Shown here in pieces: positions 9,154 through 17,572 of a stretch of DNA of 64,000 nucleotides. The DNA comes from Vibrio furnissii CIP 102972 (GTDB lineage: Bacteria > Pseudomonadota > Gammaproteobacteria > Enterobacterales > Vibrionaceae). Below the pieces are notes generated by a model. The model was given only the letters and a program-made list of their open reading frames with translations. It did not search any database and was not told the DNA's origin. Location: positions 310,001 through 374,000 of the forward strand of contig NZ_ACZP01000013.1 of NCBI RefSeq assembly GCF_000176175.1, written 5' to 3'. The stretch's first letter is position 1. Each line of letters starts with the position of its first letter. The position numbers were made by a program, and so were the translations under genes.

Positions 9154-10609
9154 CATTGAACATCTTAATGTTTGGTTTGTCGTTTCAGAAGCTGAAGGAC
9201 TAGTAAAAAGCGGGGGCTTGGCGGATGTCGCCAAGGCTCTGCCCAAAGCGCTAGTTGAACTTGGTCATCAGGTAGCCCTTGTGCTACCTGGTTATCGTTC
9301 CATTGCAGATAAAGATGCTGCTCCTGTGATTCTGGAAACGGAACTGACTCACTGGCCCCATATTCGTTATCAAGTTCGTCAGCGCGACTTAGATGGCGTT
9401 CCAGTCTATTTGATTGACTGTGATCCGTATTTTGATCGTCCCGAACTGTACGCAGAAAGTAACCAAGCGTACCCAGACAACGGTGAACGTTTTGGTTTCT
9501 TCTCGGCCGCTTGCCTTGATGTGTTGCCAAAATTAAACATCAAGCCGGACATCATTCATGCCAACGACTGGCACACGGGCTTAGTCCCATTTCTGCTCAA
9601 AACACGTTACCGCGAAGATCCTTACTTTGATGGTGTGAAGAGCGTGATCACTATCCATAATGCTATGTTCAAAGGGATTTTCTCGTACCACCAGTTGGAT
9701 GTGATCCCAGAACTCAACTTGTCTGGGATGGAGTTTCTGCAGTATGGCCACGATCACATTAGCATGCTGCGCGCCGGTATCGCGTTCGCCGATAAAATCA
9801 ACGCGGTGAGCCCGAACTATGCCTCGGAACTATTAACGCCATTGGGCTCTCATGGGTTGGTGGACGATTTTGTTCGACGAGCGCGCGATCTGCACGGCAT
9901 CATCAATGGATGTGACTACACCGAGTGGAATCCGAAAACGGACCGTTACTTGCCGGCAACTTACTCTGACGATGCAGCGTCGCTCAAGCAGGGAAAGATG
10001 GCGAGCAAAACGGCCTTGCAAGACGAGTTACAACTGCCTAAACGCGATGTCCCGCTGTTTGGCATGGTGTGTCGCCTGACCCATCAAAAAGGCTTCCATT
10101 ACATTCTGCCGATTTTAGAACACTTCTTGCGCAATGACGTGCAACTGGTGATCGTCGGCACTGGCGAGCCAGAAGTGGCAGCGAAACTGCACAAGATCGC
10201 TGCGGCGCATGCTGACAAGTTTGCTTTCGTTGAAGCATACAGCAATCGCTTTGCACACTTAGTCGAAGCGGGTTCTGATTTCTTCCTCATGCCTTCCGAG
10301 TTTGAAGCGTGTGGTTTGAATCAGATCTATAGCATGGCCTATGGCACGTTGCCGATTGTGCGTGAAGTGGGGGGATTAAAAGATACGGTGCTGGATTACG
10401 ATAAGTATCCCAACGAAGCCACCGGATTCGGTTTCCAAGAACCATCCCCTGAAGCGCTGCTTATCACCATGCAACGCGCTTTGCTGTTTTATCTGCAACA
10501 TCCCGATGAAATGGTAAAAGTGCAGCAGCGCGCGATGCAGAAAGATTTCAGTTGGAAAGAATCGGCCCTTGATTATATCAAGATGTATCGGCTGGCGATT
10601 TTTGACTAA
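9143..10609 (+). CDS. glgA: Glycogen synthase (ADP-glucose type, GT5)
   Basis: Extends alpha-1,4-glucan chains from ADP-glucose. 488 residues, slightly above E. coli GlgA (477). KSGGLADVAKALPKAL near residue 22 supplies the ADP-glucose-binding Lys. NDWHTGLVP near 150, GCDYTEWNP near 263 and the GT-B C-terminal EACGLNQIYSMAYG near 400 are all present. The start is a TTG at 9143, placed 7 bases after AAGGA (9131-9135) and inside the 3' end of glgC. The first downstream ATG would delete the N-terminal substrate site, so the TTG is well supported. Confidence 0.96.
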   Translation: MDSNIEHLNVWFVVSEAEGLVKSGGLADVAKALPKALVELGHQVALVLPGYRSIADKDAAPVILETELTHWPHIRYQVRQRDLDGVPVYLIDCDPYFDRPELYAESNQAYPDNGERFGFFSAACLDVLPKLNIKPDIIHANDWHTGLVPFLLKTRYREDPYFDGVKSVITIHNAMFKGIFSYHQLDVIPELNLSGMEFLQYGHDHISMLRAGIAFADKINAVSPNYASELLTPLGSHGLVDDFVRRARDLHGIINGCDYTEWNPKTDRYLPATYSDDAASLKQGKMASKTALQDELQLPKRDVPLFGMVCRLTHQKGFHYILPILEHFLRNDVQLVIVGTGEPEVAAKLHKIAAAHADKFAFVEAYSNRFAHLVEAGSDFFLMPSEFEACGLNQIYSMAYGTLPIVREVGGLKDTVLDYDKYPNEATGFGFQEPSPEALLITMQRALLFYLQHPDEMVKVQQRAMQKDFSWKESALDYIKMYRLAIFD

Positions 10610-10616
10610 CGACACA

Positions 10617-10646
10617 CAACAGAGCGCCTTGGCGCTCTGTTTTTTT
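10617..10646 (+). terminator. Terminator of the glgCA operon
   Basis: Stem ACAGAGCGCC (10619-10628) with GGCGCTCTGT (10631-10640), followed by seven Ts. The inner bases must open, because the unpaired centre is only TT. Confidence 0.9.
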
Positions 10647-10754
10647 AGCGACGTAAACGATCCACCAAACAGATTTTTACATCTCCTGTGCAATTGAGGA
10701 GGCGCTTTGTGGTAGTCTTTGCGCCGTTAACAACTCGCATCTTCAGTGGTGTTC

Positions 10755-11564
10755 ATGACTCACAGTTTGCTGTTTCACAAAACGTTCTTGCATCCGACCA
10801 GCCCAGAATGGGTGGTGTTTGTGCATGGCGCCGGAGGGAGTTCCTCCATCTGGTTCAAGCAGATCAAAGCGTATCGTCAGCATTTTAATTTGCTGTTGAT
10901 TGACCTGCGCGGGCACGGACGTTCGGGTGAGTTATTCAAAGATCTGATGGCCAATCGCTACACCTTCCAAACGGTCACTCTTGATGTATTGCGCGTGCTG
11001 GATCATCTTAAGATTCAATCGGCGCATTTTGTCGGCATGTCGCTGGGCACCATCATCGTGCGCAATGTGGCCGAAATGGCGGCGGGGCGCGTGCGTTCTA
11101 TGGTTTTGGGTGGGGCAGTGACTCGGCTCAATGTGCGCTCTCAGATGCTGGTGAAACTCGGCCATCTGAGTAAACACATCATTCCTTATATGTGGCTCTA
11201 CCGATTATTCGCTTACATTGTGATGCCACAGCGTAGCCAAAAAGAATCGCGACACCTGTTTATTCGTGAAGCGAAGAACCTGTGTCAGAAAGAGTTTAAA
11301 CGCTGGTTCACACTCACGGCTGAAGTGAACCCGTTGATGCGCTATTTCAAAGACCGCGAGCTGGCAATCCCAACGTTGTATTTGATGGGGGAGCGGGACT
11401 ACATGTTTATTCAACCGGTCAAAGAGATGGTCGCGGCGCATCGCCAAAGTGAACTACATGAAATTCCGAACTGCGGCCACGTGTGCAACGTGGAACAGCC
11501 AGAGCTTTTTAATCAGGTGTCGATTCAGTTTATTCAGCAACAAGCTCGCCCGTCTGCGCATTGA
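10755..11564 (+). CDS. Alpha/beta hydrolase
   Basis: A 269-residue soluble alpha/beta-hydrolase-fold enzyme. HGAGGSSSIWF (near residue 24) gives the oxyanion-hole region, and LIDLRGHGRSG is the conserved strand-4 motif. The nucleophile elbow is GMSLG in HFVGMSLGTI (near 95-104). MGERDYMF (near 215) carries the likely acid and NCGHVCNVEQP (near 238) the catalytic His. Substrate is unknown; the fold covers esterases, lipases and dehalogenases. The ATG at 10755 was taken over two in-frame GTGs just upstream (10746 and 10749). It is a single gene after the glgA terminator. Confidence 0.85.
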   Translation: MTHSLLFHKTFLHPTSPEWVVFVHGAGGSSSIWFKQIKAYRQHFNLLLIDLRGHGRSGELFKDLMANRYTFQTVTLDVLRVLDHLKIQSAHFVGMSLGTIIVRNVAEMAAGRVRSMVLGGAVTRLNVRSQMLVKLGHLSKHIIPYMWLYRLFAYIVMPQRSQKESRHLFIREAKNLCQKEFKRWFTLTAEVNPLMRYFKDRELAIPTLYLMGERDYMFIQPVKEMVAAHRQSELHEIPNCGHVCNVEQPELFNQVSIQFIQQQARPSAH

Positions 11565-11605
11565 CACGGCTTTGCCGCGAGTTTTTCATACCGCGTCGTC
11601 ATTGC

Positions 11606-11929
11606 TCATTCCGCGGGATCGTCGATATGGCCACATTGCCAGCAGATAGCAAACTGGCCTTCGTTGACCTCTCCGCAGTACGTGCAGCGCCAAGGCTGCG
11701 TGTCTTGCGCACTAAGTGGGCGTTGATAATCCGCAATGATGGCTTGCGCTTTGGCATATTGGGCTTCATCCAGCAGCCAGATATATGGCTCGGTATCCTC
11801 ACTCAGGGGCAATTCTCCCCGCAGACCAAATAATCCTTCACCCCGCACTTCACACTGAATGTGCGCCTGTTTGAGCAGTTCACACAACAGATGCGCGTCA
11901 GTGGGATTGTGAGCAATGTAAATCTTCAT
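11606..11929 (-). CDS. DUF2007 protein with C-terminal zinc ribbon
   Basis: 107 residues. The N-terminal ferredoxin-like DUF2007 domain (MKIYIAHNPTDAHLLCELLK, then EVRGEGLFGLRGELP) is of the PII-like 'putative signal transducing protein' type. A short Cys4 zinc ribbon follows at the end: W-R-C-T-Y-C near residue 80 and C-W-Q-C about 13 residues later. It starts one base after the stop of the upstream VTT membrane protein, so the two are co-transcribed leftward. No function is assigned. Confidence 0.8.
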   Translation of the reverse strand: MKIYIAHNPTDAHLLCELLKQAHIQCEVRGEGLFGLRGELPLSEDTEPYIWLLDEAQYAKAQAIIADYQRPLSAQDTQPWRCTYCGEVNEGQFAICWQCGHIDDPAE

Positions 11930-11930
11930 C

Positions 11931-12617
11931 TCAGGCTACGTCATTTGTTGAGTGGCGCGTGATGCGGTTCATCACACATTTCATGAGCAATGGAAACAGC
12001 CCGAGCAACGCAAATGAGAGCAAAACGGCTGGTGAAATGATGCCAGAGAGTGAGTCGATCTGCGCTAGTTGTGTGCCAGCATTGATGTAGACCGCCGTGC
12101 CCGGCAACATGCCCAACTGACTGACCCAATAGTAGCGCGTTAGCGCAATCGGGCTTAATCCCATCAGCAGGTTGATCAGGAAAAATGGAAACACCGGGAT
12201 AAGGCGCAGGGAGAGTAAGTAAAAGGCGCCGTCTCGAGCCATGCCTTGATTGACGGCATGGAGTTTGTCGCCAAATCGAGTTTGTACCCACTCTTTTAAC
12301 AGATAGCGACTGCTCAGAAACGCCAGTGTGGCACCGATGGTGCTGGCAAATGAGACCAGTAACAAGCTGAGCCAAAAGCCGAATAATGCTGCGCCAAGCA
12401 AGGTCACAACGGCTGCACCGGGAATGGAGAACGCGGTGATGAAGACGTAACTGAGAAAGTAGATCAGCGCGGCAGTGACCACATGCTGATCAATATAGTC
12501 GGCCAGTAGTGCCTGCTGGGCTTTGGCATTGTCGAGTGTCAGGTATTGGCCAAACGTGGTTGCCAGCGCGACGATCACGGCGATTAAGATGAGGCCTAAA
12601 ATCAGCTTTTTACTCAT
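11931..12617 (-). CDS. TVP38/TMEM64 (VTT domain) inner-membrane protein
   Basis: A 228-residue polytopic membrane protein of the DedA/TVP38/TMEM64 superfamily (E. coli YdjX/YdjZ type). Hydrophobic helices are at about 6-24, 45-65, 73-100, 133-155, 165-180 and 192-215. The SNARE-assoc/VTT core shows F-x-I-P-G-A-A-V near residue 63, FSFASTIGATLAF-like spacing near 90 and RLIPVFPFFLINLLMG near 140, which includes the Arg-x-x-P conserved in this family. Relatives act in lipid scrambling or membrane homeostasis; the specific substrate is not known. It is first gene of a pair with the DUF2007 protein. Confidence 0.85.
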   Translation of the reverse strand: MSKKLILGLILIAVIVALATTFGQYLTLDNAKAQQALLADYIDQHVVTAALIYFLSYVFITAFSIPGAAVVTLLGAALFGFWLSLLLVSFASTIGATLAFLSSRYLLKEWVQTRFGDKLHAVNQGMARDGAFYLLSLRLIPVFPFFLINLLMGLSPIALTRYYWVSQLGMLPGTAVYINAGTQLAQIDSLSGIISPAVLLSFALLGLFPLLMKCVMNRITRHSTNDVA

Positions 12618-12690
12618 TGAAGATTCCCACGAGATGATGGTAATAGGTATACGTAACCAGACAGGGAAAAGCGATCTTTTCTTTCAAAGA

Positions 12691-12716
12691 AAAAGCATCC
12701 GCGAACGGATGCTTTT
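12691..12716 (-). terminator. Terminator of tfoY
   Basis: Perfect 11-bp stem, AAAAGCATCCG (12691-12701) with CGGATGCTTTT (12706-12716), loop CGAA. Read leftward it ends in a T-run and lies 24 bases past the tfoY stop. Confidence 0.85.
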
Positions 12717-12739
12717 AGTGAAGTTGCTCTCAAAAAGGT

Positions 12740-13330
12740 TTACGACAAACGTTGTAACAACTCGTCGCGGCGAGTTTGAGGGATAACCGACCAGTGTTTC
12801 CCCTCAATTGCGCCTTCCAATGCCCATAGTAGTTCTAAGCCGACATCTGAAGAATGTGATTGTCGAACGGCTTTGTATGCTTCTACGGCACCTTTCTCCT
12901 GCAGCGCTTCCACCGTTTCGATGCCAGCTTTTTTCAGCATCCGTTCGGTCGCAAGGCGCAGGTTAGGGAGATCTTTCAAACGATCGGGTTTCGCCTGGGC
13001 TTGAGTCTCTCGCTCAGATTTTGCCACAGTGAGTGCCGATTTAGCGTCATCGAGAATACGGCCCGTGTCTGACCAGCAGTCTTCCGGCAAAGCGAAATAC
13101 TTGGTCACTACGGGAAATCCGCGTTTTTTATAAACATAAGGCTCGTAGCCTTGTTGCTTGAATTTTGCGGTTGAAGCGTCGTCGGCGCGAATGTGGAGTC
13201 TGTCATTGACCACCAATGCGAACATTGTGTCATCGACAAAAATCCCAAAGCCACCAAACATTGAACGAGATTTAACGCGTCCAAGTTGCTCAAAGAGCCG
13301 CATCGAATCTTTTAGTATTGGTTTATCCAT
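12740..13330 (-). CDS. tfoY: TfoX-family regulator TfoY
   Basis: 196 residues with the two-domain TfoX layout: TfoX_N at about 1-95 ([20 protein letters not shown]) and TfoX_C at about 110-190 ([20 protein letters not shown]). In Vibrio two paralogues exist: TfoX (competence) and TfoY (motility and type VI secretion in V. cholerae). This copy is called TfoY because it lies downstream of purR and carries the c-di-GMP-I riboswitch in its leader, the arrangement known for the V. cholerae gene. The ribosome site (GAG about 9 bases upstream of the ATG) is weak, which fits translation-level control. It is a single gene ending in its own hairpin. Confidence 0.93.
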   Translation of the reverse strand: MDKPILKDSMRLFEQLGRVKSRSMFGGFGIFVDDTMFALVVNDRLHIRADDASTAKFKQQGYEPYVYKKRGFPVVTKYFALPEDCWSDTGRILDDAKSALTVAKSERETQAQAKPDRLKDLPNLRLATERMLKKAGIETVEALQEKGAVEAYKAVRQSHSSDVGLELLWALEGAIEGKHWSVIPQTRRDELLQRLS

Positions 13331-13445
13331 GCTGTAAGTCTCGGTGTATTAATTAATACGCCACCAAAGTCAGGTCCGAGAAAGTAGCAAAAGAATGCAA
13401 TGAGTGTGTCAGTTAGGAGTCAACTTCTTAATATATGCATTTTTG

Positions 13446-13532
13446 CCATCGGTAACCCCGCTACCTACCCGAAATTGGGTTTAGGCCGGAGGCTTTGCGT
13501 CCCACCTTTTCAGATGGTTTGCCCTGTGCGTG
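13446..13532 (-). ncRNA. c-di-GMP-I (GEMM-I) riboswitch, Vc2 type, upstream of tfoY
   Basis: Read on the minus strand from 13532 to 13446, the sequence has the full GEMM-I layout. It begins CACGCACAGGGCAAACC, continues with a hairpin capped by a GAAA tetraloop, then GGGACGCAAAGCCTCCGGCC, a second hairpin ending in GGTAGGTAGC, and closes with GGGGTTACCGATGG. The core elements match the V. cholerae Vc2 aptamer almost base for base; differences are confined to the hairpin ends. Its 3' edge lies 115 bases before the tfoY ATG. In V. cholerae, low c-di-GMP raises TfoY; the same logic is inferred here. Confidence 0.97.
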
Positions 13533-13562
13533 ACATTTCCTTTAGAAAAGGATAATCAAAAG

Positions 13563-13610
13563 TTTGAATAAGCATCACATTTACTTGATGTAAATGTGAT
13601 GTCATTCAAA
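13563..13610. promoter_or_regulatory. Long interrupted palindrome with CRP-like half, upstream of the tfoY leader
   Basis: Inner arms CATCACATTTAC (13573-13584) and GTAAATGTGATG (13590-13601) pair perfectly over 12 bp. Outer arms TTTGAAT (13563-13569) and ATTCAAA (13604-13610) extend the symmetry. Within it, TGTGA-N6-TCAAA (13595-13610) differs by one base from the CRP consensus halves. It lies between the purR stop and the aptamer, where the tfoY promoter is expected. Operator or RNA hairpin cannot be told apart by eye. Confidence 0.5.
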
Positions 13611-13692
13611 TATATGTCTCTAACTATTGCAACTGAATTCACACGTTTTTTGTATGAGTATGCAACATTAGATAGACAGATTTTCGGCAAAG

Positions 13693-14703
13693 TTATTGTT
13701 TTGTCAAGTCTTTTACGGTGTCGCGTTCAACAATCTCAGGGTGCATCTCGAATATACGGCGTTCGTGCTCTTTATCCTTGATGCGTTCCAGCAAAATTTC
13801 GAAGGCGTTTTTACCCACACGGCGTTTCGGCTGGTGGATGGTGGTCAGCGGTGGTGAGAAGTATTCAGCCAGTTCAATGTTGTCGTAACCAATCACCGAC
13901 ATGTCATCCGGAACGCGAATACCACGTTGTTGCAAGCGGCTGATTAGGCCCAGCGCCATGGTGTCATTGAAACAGAATACTGCGGTCGGACGTTTGTCCA
14001 TCGCGATGATTTTATCCGCTGCCAGGACAGCGGTATCACATTCAAAGTTGCCTTCCAAAATCCAGTCTTCACGCACGGGCAGATTTGCTTCTGCCATGGC
14101 ACGGCGGAAACCGGCAATGCGTTCCTGACATGCAGCTTTCACGAAGTGGCCGCTTAGGCAGGCGATATCCGTATGACCGCGATCGGTCAGGTATTTCGTC
14201 GCCAGGTAACCCCCTTCTTCGGAGTTATCAATGATTTTGTCGGCTTGTGAGGTTTCTGGGCCCCAGTCCATGATCACTTTTGGAATGTCTGAGTGACTTT
14301 CCAGCATTTCCAACAGTTCTTCGGTCAGGTCAGAACACATCACCAGAATACCGTCCACACGCTTTTCTGCCAGCATGCGGATATAGTCGCGTTGCTTTTC
14401 GTAGATGCCGCCGGTGTTACATAGAATCAAGGTGTAGCCCTGACGGTAGCAGTAGCTTTCCACGCCATCGATCACTTCTGAGAAGAAGAGGTTGGTCGAT
14501 TGTGTTACGAGCATGCCGATAGTGCGAGTGGTGTTGCATTTTAAGCTGCGAGCGACCGCGCTTGGCGCGTAGTTCAGCTCTTTTACCGCTTCCATCACTT
14601 TTTCTTGTGTGGTTTCTGCAACAAAACGAGTCTTGTTGATTACGTGAGATACGGTTGTTGTTGATACGCCAGCAAGGCGTGCAACGTCTTTAATCGTAGC
14701 CAT
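13693..14703 (-). CDS. purR: LacI-family purine repressor PurR
   Basis: 336 residues. The N-terminal LacI helix-turn-helix and hinge ([20 protein letters not shown], then [16 protein letters not shown]) match E. coli PurR, as does the effector-binding periplasmic-binding-protein fold up to [20 protein letters not shown] near 275-294. It binds hypoxanthine or guanine and represses purine-synthesis genes at PUR boxes. The ATG at 14703 is at the family start. Upstream is torD, whose terminator (14811-14833) separates the two units. No convincing autoregulatory PUR box was found. Confidence 0.93.
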   Translation of the reverse strand: MATIKDVARLAGVSTTTVSHVINKTRFVAETTQEKVMEAVKELNYAPSAVARSLKCNTTRTIGMLVTQSTNLFFSEVIDGVESYCYRQGYTLILCNTGGIYEKQRDYIRMLAEKRVDGILVMCSDLTEELLEMLESHSDIPKVIMDWGPETSQADKIIDNSEEGGYLATKYLTDRGHTDIACLSGHFVKAACQERIAGFRRAMAEANLPVREDWILEGNFECDTAVLAADKIIAMDKRPTAVFCFNDTMALGLISRLQQRGIRVPDDMSVIGYDNIELAEYFSPPLTTIHQPKRRVGKNAFEILLERIKDKEHERRIFEMHPEIVERDTVKDLTKQ

Positions 14704-14800
14704 AGGTTAGTCCTGTCGATGACTGCTGAATGCGAAAAAACTTCGCGCGATCAAGTCCAGCAGCGATTAGGCGGTACACAAAGTGAAGCCTATAAGTAGT

Positions 14801-14833
14801 AAAAACACAAAAACCGCTTCTAAACAGCGGTTT
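14801..14833 (-). terminator. Terminator of torD
   Basis: Stem AAACCGCT (14811-14818) with AGCGGTTT (14826-14833), loop TCTAAAC. Read leftward, the tail is TTTGTGTTTTT. It sits about 145 bases after the torD stop. Confidence 0.65.
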
Positions 14834-14976
14834 GCATCTTCAATTCATATTTTTATCGTTTGCGGTCAAGATTCTAGACTGCTACGCGTGAACTCGCAAT
14901 GAAATTCATCGGATGAGATCAAATGATCATCACAAAGTTCACTGTATATTCGTCAATTTGTGAGCACGATAGCGAA

Positions 14977-15624
14977 CTATTCGTCGGCTAAATAAGCCAA
15001 GTCGAGTTCGAGGAATGCCACCAACAGTTCGGTCACCGCAGCATAGAAACCGAATTGATCCAGTGACTGGCAGCGCGTGGCAAATTGGGGCACCCACCGC
15101 ATTAAATGGGTTTGAATGAATGCGGCTTGTTCGGCGAATGCGCGCTCCATATGCGCCTCTTTTTCCAGCTCATTGCTGCGAATGATGAGGTGGCCTAAAA
15201 AGTCGAGTTCAATCGCCAAATGGTCGGCAGGCTCATTCAATGTTTCATGCGTGGTGACGCCGTGTTTCTTCAGCAGTTCAGCCATCGCTTGCGCTGGCGT
15301 GTCGTTGAGTAATCCAGTTTGGCCGATGTACACCGAGGCGTAAGGCAGCGCGGAATCTTTGTCTGACTTTAAAAACAGATCGCAAAAGTCAGCGGCAAGT
15401 TCGAGGCGTGCATCTTCACGGTCCATCAATCGGTTGAGGGCATCCACCAAATGTGTGACGGCAGCGTGCAGCCCGGCGTTTTCGCCCAGCCCGCCGAGGA
15501 AGGCGCGAATTTGAGGGGAATGATATTGTTCAATTTCTTTGTCACTGAGCTCTTTACTAAATAAGCTCGATAGCCACCAATAAATTTCGGCACGCTTTTC
15601 GTTAAAGACTTTGATTTCCTGCAT
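14977..15624 (-). CDS. torD: TorA-specific chaperone TorD
   Basis: Cytoplasmic all-helical chaperone (TorD/DmsD family) that binds the TorA signal peptide and apo-enzyme, helps molybdenum-cofactor insertion and delays Tat export. 215 residues. The family motif E-P-x-D-H-L-A-I-E-L is seen at [16 protein letters not shown] near residue 130, with the conserved [19 protein letters not shown] block near 85-105. Unlike E. coli torCAD, torD is not in the reductase operon: it lies 24 kb from torECA but divergent from torR, with a TorR-type box between them. Confidence 0.93.
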   Translation of the reverse strand: MQEIKVFNEKRAEIYWWLSSLFSKELSDKEIEQYHSPQIRAFLGGLGENAGLHAAVTHLVDALNRLMDREDARLELAADFCDLFLKSDKDSALPYASVYIGQTGLLNDTPAQAMAELLKKHGVTTHETLNEPADHLAIELDFLGHLIIRSNELEKEAHMERAFAEQAAFIQTHLMRWVPQFATRCQSLDQFGFYAAVTELLVAFLELDLAYLADE

Positions 15625-15699
15625 GGGTCGACTCCGAATACTCTCTTCCTCTAAGTCTAAACAATAATTGTGAATAGCAATAACGCAATGCGTGAAAAA

Positions 15700-15709
15700 A
15701 TATGAACAA
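15700..15709 (-). promoter_or_regulatory. tor box (TorR site) between torD and torR
   Basis: Minus-strand TTGTTCATAT, 9 of 10 matches to the E. coli tor box CTGTTCATAT. It lies 76 bases upstream of torD. A weaker plus-strand copy (CTGTTTATGA, 15795-15804) lies 42 bases before the torR ATG. Together they suggest TorR control of torD and autoregulation of torR. Confidence 0.65.
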
Positions 15710-15845
15710 ATAAGTCGGTAAATTAACGGTTTGTCAGGAGATTGCTTTGAATCAATAAACTCTGATGTTTTTGGTTGAGATGCTAGAATTATGACTGTTT
15801 ATGAATAGAATGACGGGTATTCATAGTGGACATAAAGTGGTGTCA

Positions 15846-16553
15846 ATGAGCTATCACATTTTAGTTGTTGAAGACGACCTCGTGACCCGCAGCAAACTGG
15901 CTGGATACTTTCAAAAAGAAGGGTATCAAGTGACAGAAGCTGAGAATGGGGTGGCGATGCGTCAGGCGCTCAGTGAGCATGACATCGACCTGGTGATGTT
16001 AGACATCAACTTGCCGGGTGAAGATGGATTGCTGCTGACGCGAGAACTTCGCAGTCAATCAGATATAGGAATTATTCTGGTCACTGGACGCACGGATAGC
16101 ATTGATCGAATCATTGGCCTCGAAATGGGTGCCGATGATTATGTCACCAAACCTCTTGAACTGCGTGAACTGTTGGTTCGCGTAAAAAATTTGCTGTGGC
16201 GCATCGCAATCGCGGGTCGCACATTGCCAGAACCGGAACCGGACAACGATAAATTGGTGCGTTTCGGGGAGTGGACGTTTGATATTCAGCGCCGCTCATT
16301 AACGCGCAATGGCGAGCCGGTTCGACTCACCAAAGCTGAGTATGAGCTATTGGTTGCGTTGTCGGCGTATCCCAATCAGGTGCTCAGTCGCGAGCGCATT
16401 TTGAATATGATCAGTCATCGAGTGGATGCGCCGAATGATCGCACTATTGATGTGTTGATCCGTCGCATGCGTGCGAAGATGGAATTTGATCCGAAGAACC
16501 CACAGATCTTTGTGACAGTTCACGGTGAAGGTTATATGTTCGCTGGCGACTAA
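15846..16553 (+). CDS. torR: TMAO two-component response regulator TorR
   Basis: OmpR/PhoB-family regulator of 235 residues. The receiver domain holds acidic residues Glu9-Asp10-Asp11 (ILVVEDD), phospho-acceptor Asp53 in VMLDINLPGEDG, a Thr in LVTGRTD and the Lys in YVTKPLEL. The C-terminal winged helix (from about 135) ends HGEGYMFAGD. It activates tor genes on TMAO via the TorS kinase; neither torS nor torT is in this window. The start MSYHILVVEDD matches other TorR proteins; an in-frame ATG at 15801 would add 15 unrelated residues and cover the weaker tor box. Confidence 0.92.
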   Translation: MSYHILVVEDDLVTRSKLAGYFQKEGYQVTEAENGVAMRQALSEHDIDLVMLDINLPGEDGLLLTRELRSQSDIGIILVTGRTDSIDRIIGLEMGADDYVTKPLELRELLVRVKNLLWRIAIAGRTLPEPEPDNDKLVRFGEWTFDIQRRSLTRNGEPVRLTKAEYELLVALSAYPNQVLSRERILNMISHRVDAPNDRTIDVLIRRMRAKMEFDPKNPQIFVTVHGEGYMFAGD

Positions 16554-16596
16554 TGCCTGCGAAAAGTCGCCACCGATGCGCGTAAAGATGTACATA

Positions 16597-16625
16597 AAAA
16601 AGACCAGCAATTGCTGGTCTTTTTT
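16597..16625. terminator. Bidirectional terminator between torR and elyC
   Basis: Symmetric hairpin AGACCAGC-AATT-GCTGGTCT (16601-16620) flanked by A5 on the left and T5 on the right, so it serves both convergent genes. Confidence 0.9.
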
Positions 16626-16648
16626 TGTCGCTTGGCAGCATGCCAAAG

Positions 16649-17458
16649 TTAGGGCAGTGTGGTTTCTGCGTTGTTGATTGGCGCGGTTTGTTCATGACCG
16701 GCAACCCAATCACGCAGCGATTGCCAGAGCATGCCCATGCTTTCGTACCAGTAATGTTCCGTCTGTTCTAAGTACAGCGCTTTTGGCGTGTACTTATCCC
16801 ACGGCTGGCTAATGCTGGCCTGCGCCAAGTAGTTGGTTGGCGCTGGGATCGGCTGTAAACCGGCGGAATGGAATTCATTTAGTGCGCGCTGCATGTGACT
16901 TGCTGACGTCACGAGCACCAAACGACGTTGTTGCACAAATGCTGCCGCTTGACGCGCCTCTTCCCACGTATCTTTGGCTGTTTCCAGCAAGATGATATCG
17001 GATTTGGCAACGCCCAGCGCCAATGCGACACGCGCTAACATGCGAGCATGACTGAACTCACTGCCACCGGCGTAGCCTGAGAGAATCAGTTTGGAACCTG
17101 GATACATGCGCATGACACGAATGCCTTCGGCAAGGCGCATTAACGCGGCACGACTTAACTCTGACGTGGGGGGGATCTGGTCATCGACGACATGACCATT
17201 GCCCAGCACCATGACGTAATCAATTGTGCCGTCAACCGGCAAAAAGGCGGAATACTGACGTTCTAACGGCATCAGCAAACGACTTGAGACGGGTTGGAAT
17301 GAAATAAGGAAGATGCCAAACAGGGAAAACAAAACAACAAGGCATCCGGTTTTGCGTTTGGCCGTGAACATGATCAGCATCAGGCCCACAAAACCAATAA
17401 TCAACAACGCCGGAAGAGGCATCAGTAAAGAAGAAACAATTTTTTTCAGCTCAAACAT
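16649..17458 (-). CDS. elyC: Envelope biogenesis factor ElyC (DUF218)
   Basis: An inner-membrane protein of 269 residues. Two N-terminal hydrophobic helices (about 8-30 and 37-57) are followed by a DUF218 domain: VMVLGNGHVVDDQIPPTSELS near residue 83, LILSGYAGGSEFSHA near 125, and DTWEEARQAA near 163. ElyC supports peptidoglycan and lipid-carrier metabolism in E. coli at low temperature. The ATG at 17458 (MFELKKIVSSLLMP) was taken; an in-frame TTG at 17464 is the alternative. A second DUF218 protein lies at 34290-34928. Confidence 0.9.
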   Translation of the reverse strand: MFELKKIVSSLLMPLPALLIIGFVGLMLIMFTAKRKTGCLVVLFSLFGIFLISFQPVSSRLLMPLERQYSAFLPVDGTIDYVMVLGNGHVVDDQIPPTSELSRAALMRLAEGIRVMRMYPGSKLILSGYAGGSEFSHARMLARVALALGVAKSDIILLETAKDTWEEARQAAAFVQQRRLVLVTSASHMQRALNEFHSAGLQPIPAPTNYLAQASISQPWDKYTPKALYLEQTEHYWYESMGMLWQSLRDWVAGHEQTAPINNAETTLP

Positions 17459-17572
17459 AAACAAATAGTCCGAAAAAACAGCACTTGATAATAAAAAGGG
17501 CTAAAGCCTCTTTATTCCTGCCATTCCTATGACAGAATAGCAGCACGATTGATTATCATAACTCAAGCCACT

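Noticed and set aside
12523..12786. Rightward frame overlapping the tfoY terminator
   Set aside because: It runs antisense to the VTT gene and tfoY and through a terminator hairpin; no family similarity.
14853..14868. Possible PUR box (CGTTTGCGG) upstream of purR
   Set aside because: Only one half matches the PurR consensus, and it lies before the torD terminator about 150 bases from the purR start.
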